From NCBI GenBank assembly GCA_002412625.1, contig DHVK01000033.1, forward strand, positions 1 through 64,000: a stretch of 64,000 nucleotides of DNA. The letters are read 5' to 3'. Position 1 is the stretch's first letter. Each line of letters begins with the position of its first letter. Positions 20,347 through 28,564 of this stretch are shown here, piece by piece. The DNA is from Cloacimonetes bacterium UBA5210. GTDB taxonomy: Bacteria; Cloacimonadota; Cloacimonadia; Cloacimonadales; Cloacimonadaceae. The notes below the pieces were generated by a model. It had not been told where the DNA came from. It worked only from the letters and a program-made list of their open reading frames with translations, and searched no databases. The position numbers and the translations under genes are program-made.

Positions 20347-21275
20347 GATAGACTCCTTGGAATGTTCATTCATTATGACATATAAGATAATTTTTCTGTA
20401 GATCTTGGCATAATTGTCATGCGAAAGCTAAAAGACTGTTGATCTCAAAACGAGAATTAGCAGGTGTCTCATAAGAAAGTCGTTCGCTCAGCTAAAAAAA
20501 AAAACGTAGTTCCGATCACAATGCACCTCATCAGTGCCACCCCGATCAAACAAACAACTCTGCAAGCTTCCGGTCATTCAAATCTCCTTAAACAAGGTAA
20601 ATTTTGTCCTGAAGCAGAGGAACACCAACAGACCATGTACCCAAAATGGGAGGCATCCCAGAGCTCAGCCATGGTCAGAGTTTCCCGGTATATGCTTTGA
20701 ATGTCAAGTATTAATTTTGCTGGGATAGCGGTTTATGTTCGGAAAGTGATGAGTATATATGTCATTGATATACATAGTTATATGCGAATGATATGAGCTG
20801 CGCAATATTTTCTTGTATAATCAATCATGCTGTTTTCGGAGGAGTATTACACGCGGCCTCGCCCTGATTTATTCAGTATTTCCGGCTTTTGAGCATCTCA
20901 TGGCAGAGGTTCTTTTTGTAAATTATCAGGATAACTGTAGATTGATTTCCACAGTTCTATCTGTTCGGCTTGGCGCCGCTTTTCTACAAAGGCTTTCATC
21001 GCATGCTTGATGTCTCAAACCTAAAAGAAAAAATTCATGCCATCCGCAAACATCACAGCTTTTGTCGAAATGAGCTGCACCGCTCTGAGCCTCCACCAAG
21101 ATCAATTCAAGGGGGGATTGTGCTGATATCAAGCTGTTATCGTCCCATGGGAACAGCACAATAACAGATTAACATCAGATTTATCTAAGATTGGAGATAT
21201 TTGGGTCAGCTCTGGATGGCGCGGCTATCTCGGAATGTAATCCGTAAATAACCCAAGGAATATCTGATAATAAGC
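20347..21275. other. Gene-free stretch upstream of the giant operon
   Basis: About 930 bp with no convincing gene: the short ORFs on both strands lack ribosome sites and recognisable motifs. It must hold the promoter of the giant-protein operon, but no clear -35/-10 pair was found near 20360-20430. Near its other end it carries one copy of a dispersed intergenic element (21122-21189). Confidence 0.7.
21122..21189 (+). repeat. Dispersed intergenic element, copy A
   Basis: The sequence runs GCTGATATCAAGCTGTTATC, then GTCCCATGGGAACAGCACAA, then TAACAG and an AT-rich tail ending in CTAAG. It contains the inverted repeats GCTGTT/AACAGC and CTGTTAT/ATAACAG. Related copies are at 35941-35990, 45512-45560 and 58180-58242. 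Confidence 0.65.
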
Positions 21276-21304
21276 AAAAACACCGACCCACAAAGGATCG
21301 GTGT
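21276..21304 (-). terminator. Rho-independent terminator of the M42 peptidase operon
   Basis: On the minus strand ACACCGATCC / GGGTCGGTGT (one mismatch) forms a 10-bp stem, followed directly by TTTTTGCTT. It lies 24 bp past the stop of the M42 gene. Confidence 0.8.
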
Positions 21305-21327
21305 AATGTGATTATAAGGCTCAGTGC

Positions 21328-22386
21328 TTATCTGCTCAAGTCAAATTTATCATCCACGCTCTTGACAAACTCGGTCAGCAGTTTAACCGCGTAGTCTAGG
21401 TCGCTAAGGTTGATGATTTCATTGGGCGAGTGCATATAGCGATTGGGAATGCTCAGCACTGCTGTAGCCACACCGGAGCGTTGGGCATGAATGGCATCGG
21501 CATCGGTTCCGGTATGCCCGGGAGCAATCTCCAGTTGCAGTGGTATCTTATGTTTCTTGGCAAGTTCCTGCAGCTTCTTATTGAGCCCGGGATGCACGGC
21601 GGCACCCAAAGCCAGGGTTGGTCCTTTGCCCAGTTTCACATCTCCGAACTTGCGCTTATCTGCTCCCGGCACGTCTGAGGTAAAGGTGACGTCCACCGCG
21701 ATGGCGATATCCGGCCGGATTTTGTAGGAACTGGTTCTGGCGCCCTTCATGGTGGTTTCTTCGCCCACAGAGGATACCGCGTAGTAGTTTGCCGCGATCT
21801 TGGTCTTTGCCAGGGCTTTCATGATGGCGGCTGCCACATACACGCCGGCTTTGTTATCTGTAGCCTTGCTGACCAAGACATCGTCCGCGAGCTCTTCAAT
21901 CTGGCTGTTGTAGGTGATGATGTCACCGATTGCGACCCGTTGTTCGGCATCTTTCTTGTCCTTGGCTCCGATATCGATCCAAATGTCTTCCATCTTGAGC
22001 TTGGGTGTATCAGCATCACCACGGCTCATGTGCGGAGCGTTTTTACCGATGATACCGCGTACGACGGTGTCTTCATGATGGATATCCAGGCGCAAACCCG
22101 GGAGCAGGTTGACATCGAAACCGCCCAGGGCTTTCACATAGATGTATCCGCTGTCGTCGATGTAATTTACCATAAAGCCGATCTCATCGGCATGGCCCAC
22201 GATCATCACTTTCAGCTCGCCGCTGCCGCGTTTGAAGGCAATCAGATTGCCGTTGATATCAGTGGAGATATCATCACAAGTGCCCCGCAGATATTCGCGG
22301 GTGATCAATTGCGCTTTGCTCTCAAATCCGGAAGGGCTGGGTACTTGCAACAGCTCATAGAGGTATTCTTTGTTAGTTTTATTCAT
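21328..22386 (-). CDS. M42 family metallo-aminopeptidase
   Basis: This 352-aa protein matches the M42 (glutamyl/deblocking aminopeptidase, TET-type) family over its whole length. Visible binding and catalytic residues are H65 and D67 in HADEIG, D177 in TDNKAG (bridging metal), E209-E210 in SVGEE (catalytic base and metal ligand), D232 in AVDVTF and H319 in RYMHS. Members are cytoplasmic, two-metal, usually dodecameric enzymes that trim N-terminal residues from oligopeptides. That fits a peptide-fermenting lifestyle and the secreted M14 carboxypeptidase gene nearby. The gene starts 9 bp after the cupin gene stop, so the two are co-transcribed, and a terminator follows at 21276-21304. Which N-terminal residue it prefers cannot be told from sequence. 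Confidence 0.93.
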   Translation of the reverse strand: MNKTNKEYLYELLQVPSPSGFESKAQLITREYLRGTCDDISTDINGNLIAFKRGSGELKVMIVGHADEIGFMVNYIDDSGYIYVKALGGFDVNLLPGLRLDIHHEDTVVRGIIGKNAPHMSRGDADTPKLKMEDIWIDIGAKDKKDAEQRVAIGDIITYNSQIEELADDVLVSKATDNKAGVYVAAAIMKALAKTKIAANYYAVSSVGEETTMKGARTSSYKIRPDIAIAVDVTFTSDVPGADKRKFGDVKLGKGPTLALGAAVHPGLNKKLQELAKKHKIPLQLEIAPGHTGTDADAIHAQRSGVATAVLSIPNRYMHSPNEIINLSDLDYAVKLLTEFVKSVDDKFDLSR

Positions 22387-22395
22387 CCATGCTCC

Positions 22396-22791
22396 TTAGC
22401 AGTTGTTTGCTTCTTCATCGGCAAAAGGATTCAGGGTTTTCTTGATTACCGGTTGTTCATTCGGGATCAGGCAGAGAAACTTCAGGGTCTCATCGCCCAC
22501 ATTCTTGAAGGCATGCATCATGCCGGGATCTACATACATTATATCGTTATCGGTAAAGGGAATTTCTTCGCGTTCGGTGAGAAGCGCGCCCTTACCGGAA
22601 AGGCAATAGAGTTCATGTTCCCAATCGTGCTGATGGTAAGGAGTGTGGCCGCCGGGTTCTACTTCAAACATGCGCATGGCAAAGTTTGGAGCGCCATCTT
22701 TTTGACTGATCAACCAGCGGATTTTGGCACCTTTGGCACCTTCTACATCAACCGGCTCGAGTTCCACGTTATCGAAGTGTACTACTTTCAT
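22396..22791 (-). CDS. Small single-domain cupin
   Basis: This 131-aa protein has both cupin motifs with a complete metal site: H53, H55 and E60 in the first (GGHTPYHQHDWEHELYCLSG) and H93 with N97 in the second (DPGMMHAFKN). The length is typical of stand-alone bicupin-fold-half proteins of unknown substrate. It has no signal peptide, so it is cytoplasmic. A good ribosome site (GGAGGAACCC-type) precedes the ATG. It is the first gene of a two-gene operon with the M42 peptidase. Function could be metal-dependent isomerase, dioxygenase or sugar/amino-acid binding; the sequence does not decide. Confidence 0.88.
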   Translation of the reverse strand: MKVVHFDNVELEPVDVEGAKGAKIRWLISQKDGAPNFAMRMFEVEPGGHTPYHQHDWEHELYCLSGKGALLTEREEIPFTDNDIMYVDPGMMHAFKNVGDETLKFLCLIPNEQPVIKKTLNPFADEEANNC

Positions 22792-22864
22792 TGGGTTCCT
22801 CCAGGATTTTCATTTCTTAAGAACAAGATAAGTAACAATGGGGTCAAAGACAAACAATGCATAC

Positions 22865-22891
22865 AAAAAAGGTGGAGCATTGTGCTCCACC
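22865..22891 (-). terminator. Rho-independent terminator after the small membrane protein gene
   Basis: GGTGGAGCA / TGCTCCACC on the minus strand forms a near-perfect 9-bp stem with a 3-nt loop, followed by TTTTTTG. It lies about 20 bp beyond the stop of the 22914-23282 gene. Confidence 0.88.
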
Positions 22892-22913
22892 AAATATCAC
22901 CGAAAGAAAGGCA

Positions 22914-23282
22914 TTATGCCTCGGGCACAACTTCTTCTTCGTTGGTTTCCGCGGCATCTTCTTCGGCCTTGGCCTGAATGTCGATATCCACAGAGCATTT
23001 AGCAACTTCAGGGTAGAAATCGTCGATGTATTCCCGTACCGTGTTTTCGATGTCTTCGTGCTTGTCGAGAATCTCTTGGCTGAAGCGAATTTTTAAAGAA
23101 AGATAGTTCATGGTCTGGTTCACGTCGATCTTGGGAAATTCACCATATACATTGGAGAGAAATTCAGGAAGGGATTTGGAAAGCTTCACGGTTCCGTTAA
23201 CCCGGCGATAGGCTTTCATACCAAAATGCGCGGCGGCAGCCGTTCCCCCAATAAAGAGCAGAGCTTTGAAGAACTTTTTCAT
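22914..23282 (-). CDS. Small membrane-anchored protein of unknown function (122 aa)
   Basis: An N-terminal hydrophobic segment (residues 4-20) is followed by RR and a mostly helical, charged domain, and the last 20 residues are strongly acidic (EEDAAETNEEEVVPEA). No family was recognised. A GAGGT ribosome site sits 7 bp before the ATG and a strong terminator follows, so the gene is real. It starts 11 bp after the stop of the secreted OB-fold gene, suggesting co-transcription. The segment may be an uncleaved anchor with the acidic domain in the cytoplasm, but topology is uncertain. Confidence 0.8.
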   Translation of the reverse strand: MKKFFKALLFIGGTAAAAHFGMKAYRRVNGTVKLSKSLPEFLSNVYGEFPKIDVNQTMNYLSLKIRFSQEILDKHEDIENTVREYIDDFYPEVAKCSVDIDIQAKAEEDAAETNEEEVVPEA

Positions 23283-23293
23283 TATTTACCTCA

Positions 23294-24013
23294 TTATTTG
23301 TAGATGGATTTGATCTTTCCCCAGCTGCGGCTTTGCACCGAGACGGGCTGATTTGTTTCGATATCAGAATTTGATACCGGATTAAGTGAAAACTCTCCAA
23401 AACTAAAGGTTACTAGCCCGGTGATGGACGAAAATTGAGTAACTGTGCTACCCGCAGATCTGGAATTGGCACTGCCAAAATTGCCCAGCAATACACTGCA
23501 AACTCCGGTGCCATCGCTAACCATCAAGCGGTTCGCGCTGCTCTTTTTGCCTGTGCTGCTCACACTCAGAATACGGGTGTAAACGCCCTCGTAAGCTTCG
23601 GCTTCCACAGCGTGGCTAAGCTGAGCGGTGGTGAGCGTAATCGGGCGGGGTAAAGGATGGTTGCGTTCCAGAATCACTAAGGAAGTGATGTTTTGTAATG
23701 TTGTCATCCCAAAACTCTCCAGAACCAAACCGCTTAAGCGGACTCGATCTCCCACCTGGACATCCGAACGGCGATCCATAACCAGTAAACCGGAGTATGG
23801 CCCGGCTACGGCTTCGGAGATGAAGAAACCACCGGATTTGTAATCAACAGCGGTAACGATGCCTTCGGTGCTAACGCTTTTCCCGGCATAGAGTGAGGGA
23901 TATGTATTGTCACTTCCGGGGGAAGTAGTATACTGAATATCGTATATGGAGAGGCTCCAAGCCGAAGCAAACAGGCCTGCGATCAGGGTCATCAATAATA
24001 TGTGTTTTTTCAT
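23294..24013 (-). CDS. Secreted OB-fold protein (nuclease-associated type), stand-alone
   Basis: This 239-aa protein has a signal peptide (1-20, MKKHILLMTLIAGLFASAWS). It is otherwise a single OB-fold domain of the kind seen next to extracellular endonuclease/exonuclease/phosphatase domains, running from the IYDIQYTTSPG strand through EGIVTAVD, GPYSGLLV and GDRVRLSG. It is clearly similar to the two tandem OB-folds of the 1873-aa protein at 14725-20346 (shared pattern ending SGLLV, then GD). No nuclease catalytic residues are present, so a binding role is more likely than an enzymatic one. It is the first gene of a likely operon with 22914-23282. Confidence 0.8.
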   Translation of the reverse strand: MKKHILLMTLIAGLFASAWSLSIYDIQYTTSPGSDNTYPSLYAGKSVSTEGIVTAVDYKSGGFFISEAVAGPYSGLLVMDRRSDVQVGDRVRLSGLVLESFGMTTLQNITSLVILERNHPLPRPITLTTAQLSHAVEAEAYEGVYTRILSVSSTGKKSSANRLMVSDGTGVCSVLLGNFGSANSRSAGSTVTQFSSITGLVTFSFGEFSLNPVSNSDIETNQPVSVQSRSWGKIKSIYK

Positions 24014-24143
24014 ACATTACCTCTTTGGGGCATTATTGCTACACGGATCTTCCTGTCAAGCAAAATCGCAGGTAAAAACGATAGTTGAGGAAATCTTTCA
24101 ACAGAAGGCATCTGCTTTAGTATCTGAGGCATGTTTTTCAAGC

Positions 24144-25034
24144 CTAAACTCCCGTTCTGGGGAATGCGTCACGCAGAGACACGATGCGCATGCCCATGCT
24201 CTCAATTTGGACAATAAACTTGTTGAGGGCATCCAGTTTCTCGCGATTGTGGCAGTGCGTGATGATGATTATGGGTTCGCGTCTGCCTTTAAATTTTCCC
24301 AGGCTTTGGATTTTTGCGGCGAGGGTGCCATCACTGTTGTCCGGTACATCCAGGAAGATATCCCGTTTCGCGCTGAATACACCTTGCTCCTGCGCGGCAG
24401 TATAGACCGCGCTTTGCCCGGTAGTAGCGCTATCGATGAAGTATAGGCCGTTTTTCCCCAGATGTCGGATCACTTTGTTCATCGTGCTCAGGTTTGCCGT
24501 GGTAGCGCTGCCCATGTGGTTATTTGCGGCGACAGCCATGGGCATTTGGGCGATAAAGTCATCAAGCACATCTTTGATGCGGTCTTCATCCATGTTCTTC
24601 GAGATGAATTTCACGCCGGGACTGATGCTGCTGTTTTCGGCTTCCATGGGGATGTGGATGATCACTTCGTGCCCTTTGCGCGCGGCGAGGTTGGCTGCGG
24701 TCTTGCTGTGGGGGAGATCCGGGAGTACAGCAAAGACTATTTCCCGCGGGAGATCAGCAAAATCATCCAAAAGCTGGCCGGCGCTGTTGCCGAAGTCATC
24801 AATAATTATCACAAGATCCGGCATGTCGTCCGAACCGCTCCAGTTGTATTCATATTTGCTGAGTGGGCGGGCAGTCTCCGCCGGTTTTTCAGTTTCAGGT
24901 TCTGCCTCATAGGCAGGATCTTCATATGTTTCAGCGCTCACCTCCGCATGGCCGGGTTCGGCTTGGGGAGTACCTTTGCAGCCAAAGAGCAGCAAGAGCA
25001 AGAGCAGTGGTAGATAAATCAGTTTCTTTTCCAT
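24144..25034 (-). CDS. Divergent polysaccharide deacetylase family lipoprotein
   Basis: This 296-aa protein begins with a lipoprotein signal (lipobox LFGC, C19), then a Glu/Pro-rich linker to about residue 70, then a divergent polysaccharide deacetylase domain (Pfam Polysacc_deac_2, YibQ-like). Visible landmarks are VIIIDDFGN, AVLPDLPHS, EVIIHIPME, NNHMGS and IIITHCHN, corresponding to the family's conserved Asp, His and NNH positions. The family is envelope-located and often coded next to peptidoglycan-processing genes; its substrate is not firmly known. The ATG lies 16 bp inside the end of the DUF192 gene, so translation is probably coupled in the M14-DUF192-deacetylase operon. Confidence 0.88.
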   Translation of the reverse strand: MEKKLIYLPLLLLLLLFGCKGTPQAEPGHAEVSAETYEDPAYEAEPETEKPAETARPLSKYEYNWSGSDDMPDLVIIIDDFGNSAGQLLDDFADLPREIVFAVLPDLPHSKTAANLAARKGHEVIIHIPMEAENSSISPGVKFISKNMDEDRIKDVLDDFIAQMPMAVAANNHMGSATTANLSTMNKVIRHLGKNGLYFIDSATTGQSAVYTAAQEQGVFSAKRDIFLDVPDNSDGTLAAKIQSLGKFKGRREPIIIITHCHNREKLDALNKFIVQIESMGMRIVSLRDAFPRTGV

Positions 25035-25504
25035 GTCACGATGTCCGATTCCTTGATGTTTAATCTGTCTGTGGTGCCGGCGAGGACTTCCAGCACGTAT
25101 TTATTTGGCATATCCGGGAAGATGGGCTCTTCACTGTAGGGTGTGGTGTTTTTGGCGATGCTGACAACGGTATTGTTGTGATCGATAAAGATCATATCCA
25201 GGCTCAGATAGGTATCCTGCATCCAGAAAGAGTGGTAGTCAACCTGTTCAAAGATGAAGAGCATGCCTTGGCCAGCTTCCATCTTCTCGCGATATTTGAG
25301 CCCCTGCATCAGTTCGGCTTCGCGCTCTGCGATTTCGATGTCAAAAGTGGCTTTCAGAGCTCCCGAGCTACTGTGAATTTCCAGTTTGCCGTCGTTTCTG
25401 AAACTTGGTATCTTGGCTTGGGCTGGTTCTTCACTTGCAGCTTTGCAGGATTGTATGCCAATCGCCAATATCAGAGAAATCAGGATTGCGATAAATCGGT
25501 TCAT
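25019..25504 (-). CDS. DUF192 family lipoprotein
   Basis: This 161-aa protein has an N-terminal hydrophobic signal ending in a Cys at 20 (IQSC, an imperfect lipobox). A DUF192 domain follows, with the typical pattern AEREAELMQGLKYRE, GQGMLFIF, FWMQDTYLSLDMIFID, then a Tyr-Val-Leu-Glu-Val stretch. DUF192 proteins are small envelope proteins of unknown biochemical function. The start overlaps the M14 gene stop as ATGA and the 3' end overlaps the deacetylase gene by 16 bp, so it is the middle gene of a three-gene operon. Signal-peptidase II cleavage is likely but the lipobox is weak. Confidence 0.9.
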   Translation of the reverse strand: MNRFIAILISLILAIGIQSCKAASEEPAQAKIPSFRNDGKLEIHSSSGALKATFDIEIAEREAELMQGLKYREKMEAGQGMLFIFEQVDYHSFWMQDTYLSLDMIFIDHNNTVVSIAKNTTPYSEEPIFPDMPNKYVLEVLAGTTDRLNIKESDIVTWKRN

Positions 25505-28359
25505 TTGCTAAGCACCATTTTCCTTGTAAGTATCTTGCTTTCTGTTTCCAGCCGATAGAAATAGATCCCGGAGCTAATCGGTCTGCCTCTGTCGTCTTTG
25601 CCGTTCCACATAACTCTGTGGAGCCCCTGTTCGAATGCGCCTTCAGAGAGGGTTTGGACTAATTGTCCCTTTAGATTGAATACTTTTATACTGGCTTCAC
25701 CCTTTTCCGGGAGGCTGAAAGAGATCTGGGTTTCCGGATTGAACGGGTTGGGGTGGTTTTGAAAGAGTCTTAGCGGGATTGTCGGGTTCAGGGCATCATC
25801 TGAGGAACTGGGGTTTACTTCAATGATGCTGTGGTGCCCGTTCACGATTGCTGCGATCTCGAAGCTGAAGGCCGGATCACCAAGCACGAAGGCTATACTC
25901 TGAGCTTCATCGGAGGATGGGCTGATCATGCTAAACAGGCCATCCTGAGCGTTTAGCGCGTGGTAAACTGAACTGTCCGGGAAGTACATGTTGAGCGCAT
26001 TGATACTGTGCGGGCTATTCAATTGCAGACTGCGCAGTCCCTCCGGTATGGCGAGGCTGAGTATGTTGCCTTCCAAAGATGCATCCAGAGTGATCTCTGG
26101 GAGGCTGAAGTTCTGCAGGCTTTGAACTGGAAAGCGGAATGTTGGATCAATGATATAAAGATATATCTGGTAAGCATCAAAAGAGTTTACTGCATCAAGC
26201 GCGTCCACATTGGCGGCGAGTGCTTGCTCCGGGGTCAAGTGATTGCCCACGCAATGCTCCAGTACTGCCGTGAGGTCTCTGCTGTCGATGATCCCGTTGC
26301 TATCAGCGTCTCCCCACAAGGGAATGGCGATGTTGCGTCCGGAAATCTGCACATCATCGATATAGATGCCGTCCGCCGTTTCAGACCAATCGCTTATGAG
26401 TCTGAAGCGTAGATGGAAATCCTGCCCGGCATAGGCACTCAGGGCGTAGTATTGATCGGTCCAAGTATCTTGACTGCCGGTGAAGCTGGCAATCTGGGTC
26501 CAGGTGCTGCCGTTGGTTGATCCTTCCACGTACACGTAGTCGTAACCGGCTTCCAGATCCCACTTTGCCCGAAAGCTGAGAAGCGGGCTTTGGATGTTCT
26601 GCAATGATACCGGGTTCTGTAAGCGAATGGAGCGGTTGACGTTGTTACCATAGTTTCCTGCCGGAGAATCTGTAAGCACCCAGTTACCTGCATCCTGGAT
26701 TCTGCCCCAGGGGCTGGTGGCCACCCAGGAATCAAGGTCGGTCTCGAAATCATCCAGGAACAGAGTTTCACCCAGAACTATCGCCAGATTGTAGCCAGAG
26801 GGATTATGGCGCAATTGAACCTGTTCTGAAAAGATGGGCTGCGAATCTGCCCGAACTTGAAGAAGATAATCACCTTCAAAGATATTCGGCAGCAAGAATG
26901 AACCGTCCGGAGCGGAGGTGGCGATATGCGGGGGGTCTGAGTTCAGTATAAGCCGGGCTCCGCCAATCGGGAAGCCTTCAGCATCACGGACAATGCCGCT
27001 GAAAGTCATTTGTTGAGCTTGTATGAGGCTGAAGTTTGCCGTCGCGAATCCGCTTGCCGGTACTTGCAGCTCCATGCTTTGGGGCAGGTAACCGGTGGAT
27101 GAGGCGGTAACAGTGTGAGTTCCCGGCAGCAGAATCCGGTGGAAATCTCCCAGTTGCGCGTCATTTTGGGTATCTCTTGGGTTTCCGCTGATCTTGATTG
27201 TGGCCGCGATCGGCATCCCCGATTCATTGGTAACAGAGCCCTTAATGCCGTTTTGGGCATACTCGATAAAGGAGAGGATGGATTCCCGGTTCTGATCCCA
27301 ATATGTGTCCAATGTGGAGGCGGCAGGCCACTTGACATTGCTGACTTCTGCCGTAAGCTCGATATTACTGGTGAATCCGTAATTCCAATCCTGCATACTT
27401 CCGGTGATAACATACCAAGCGGCTCCGTTTGTGATGCCCTGAGAGAATTCGGTGCTGTTATACATTGGCAAGTTGTGGGAGGAGTATGTGAGGGCTAGAT
27501 CCTGGATTAGTTCATCATCCGGAGCCAGAGTATAGGTATAATCCCAAGGGTAGTTTATCACCAATGCTCCGCCGTGGAAGTTTATCCCGATGGCAAAGTT
27601 GTGCTGATTGCTGAAGTTCATCATGGCTAGGTTTTCTTGGGCTGTGGGATTGCCATCCGGGTTAGTTACTCCGGTTGGCATGGGGAAATTGCGGTTCAAA
27701 TCCACCCCTGCGGCATTGTAGCGTACACCGTTCGCATAGCCGTCCGGGTTCATCAGGGGATTTATCCAAAGCTCTGTGTTATTCACGATGTTTGTGATGC
27801 GGGGATCTGTGCCGTATTGTGAGGTAAGCAGTTGAATCAGCCTGAGCATCAGGTCATAACCTACCGTCTCGTCTCCGTGGATGCTGGCAACCAGCTTTAC
27901 TTCCGGCTCGGTTTCGTTTTGGGCTACATTATCCGAGATCTTCATGATATAAAGCGGGCGGTTTTGGATTGAGCTGCCGAACTGCTGCAGCTGGCAGATA
28001 TCGGGGTAGGTAGCAGCAATGTTTTGCATGAAGCTGTAGTATTCATCAATGCTGTAATATTGATTCATGGGGTCGCTGGTTCCGCGTGTGGTTTGGATTA
28101 GATAATCATAATACTCACGGGCCTCATCGGCAATCCGAACCGCGTCAATGCCGTTTGAGCGCAGCAGATCATGCTCCGCCGCGTCGCGCACATCAGCGAT
28201 GATGGTGCCGGTTTGGTGATTCACTCGGTCTATGCTGATGTTCAGCGCGTTGATGGTTTTCACATCGCGGGCAATTTCCCAGCTTTGCACGCGTACCGGA
28301 TAGGAAAAGGCATAAGCGCTGGTGATGATTAGCATCAGGGTTAAAACTATGTTCTTCAT
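25501..28359 (-). CDS. Secreted M14 (carboxypeptidase E/N-like) metallocarboxypeptidase with sorting domain
   Basis: This 952-aa protein has a signal peptide (1-17) and a propeptide-like segment. The M14 domain spans about 95-370: zinc ligands H161 and E164 (HGDE) and H262, substrate residues N222 and R223 (DLNRNF), and catalytic E338 (TAEVS). GITNGAAWY and GSMQDWNY place it near the M14B (CPE/CPN) subfamily, as do the carboxypeptidase regulatory-like domains at about 371-525. A choice-of-anchor J/MAM-like beta-sandwich (530-675), a dockerin-like calcium repeat pair (about 676-740; GDADSNGIIDSRDLT) and a FlgD-like sorting domain (about 870-952) follow. It should release C-terminal residues from external peptides; basic-residue preference is inferred from the subfamily. 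First gene of the operon with the DUF192 and deacetylase genes. Confidence 0.93.
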   Translation of the reverse strand: MKNIVLTLMLIITSAYAFSYPVRVQSWEIARDVKTINALNISIDRVNHQTGTIIADVRDAAEHDLLRSNGIDAVRIADEAREYYDYLIQTTRGTSDPMNQYYSIDEYYSFMQNIAATYPDICQLQQFGSSIQNRPLYIMKISDNVAQNETEPEVKLVASIHGDETVGYDLMLRLIQLLTSQYGTDPRITNIVNNTELWINPLMNPDGYANGVRYNAAGVDLNRNFPMPTGVTNPDGNPTAQENLAMMNFSNQHNFAIGINFHGGALVINYPWDYTYTLAPDDELIQDLALTYSSHNLPMYNSTEFSQGITNGAAWYVITGSMQDWNYGFTSNIELTAEVSNVKWPAASTLDTYWDQNRESILSFIEYAQNGIKGSVTNESGMPIAATIKISGNPRDTQNDAQLGDFHRILLPGTHTVTASSTGYLPQSMELQVPASGFATANFSLIQAQQMTFSGIVRDAEGFPIGGARLILNSDPPHIATSAPDGSFLLPNIFEGDYLLQVRADSQPIFSEQVQLRHNPSGYNLAIVLGETLFLDDFETDLDSWVATSPWGRIQDAGNWVLTDSPAGNYGNNVNRSIRLQNPVSLQNIQSPLLSFRAKWDLEAGYDYVYVEGSTNGSTWTQIASFTGSQDTWTDQYYALSAYAGQDFHLRFRLISDWSETADGIYIDDVQISGRNIAIPLWGDADSNGIIDSRDLTAVLEHCVGNHLTPEQALAANVDALDAVNSFDAYQIYLYIIDPTFRFPVQSLQNFSLPEITLDASLEGNILSLAIPEGLRSLQLNSPHSINALNMYFPDSSVYHALNAQDGLFSMISPSSDEAQSIAFVLGDPAFSFEIAAIVNGHHSIIEVNPSSSDDALNPTIPLRLFQNHPNPFNPETQISFSLPEKGEASIKVFNLKGQLVQTLSEGAFEQGLHRVMWNGKDDRGRPISSGIYFYRLETESKILTRKMVLSK

Positions 28360-28431
28360 AAAGTTCCTTACAAACTCTCCCTTATCGGGAGTCCTTGATC
28401 ATACAGGAAGCAATTTTCCAGCCTAATATAC

Positions 28432-28553
28432 AAAAAAAGCCAGGCAGCAACACACACGTCTGAGTTTGCTTAATGCTGCTTCGTTCCCGACCTGACATGG
28501 TTCACATTCAGACATTGGCTGTACCTGGCAGATGCAAGTGATCTCAGGCTGCC
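28432..28553 (-). ncRNA. ffs: Signal recognition particle RNA (4.5S type)
   Basis: On the minus strand the conserved apical domain reads ATGTCAGGTCGGGAACGAAG followed by CAGCA. This has the TCAG / AGCAG internal loop and a GGAA tetraloop that bind Ffh. The RNA begins with GGCAGCC near 28553; GGCAGC pairs with GCTGCC at the 3' end, just before a run of seven T that acts as terminator. Length is about 115-122 nt, the short 4.5S form without an Alu domain. The pair closing the tetraloop is G-C where E. coli has C-G. The 5' end lies only 11 bp after the stop of the barrel protein gene; no clear separate promoter was seen. Confidence 0.93.
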
Positions 28554-28564
28554 TTTTTTGTCAA

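Noticed and set aside
20464..20700. 78-aa plus-strand ORF in the gap beside the giant operon
   Set aside because: No ribosome site, low-complexity Lys-rich start and no recognisable motif.
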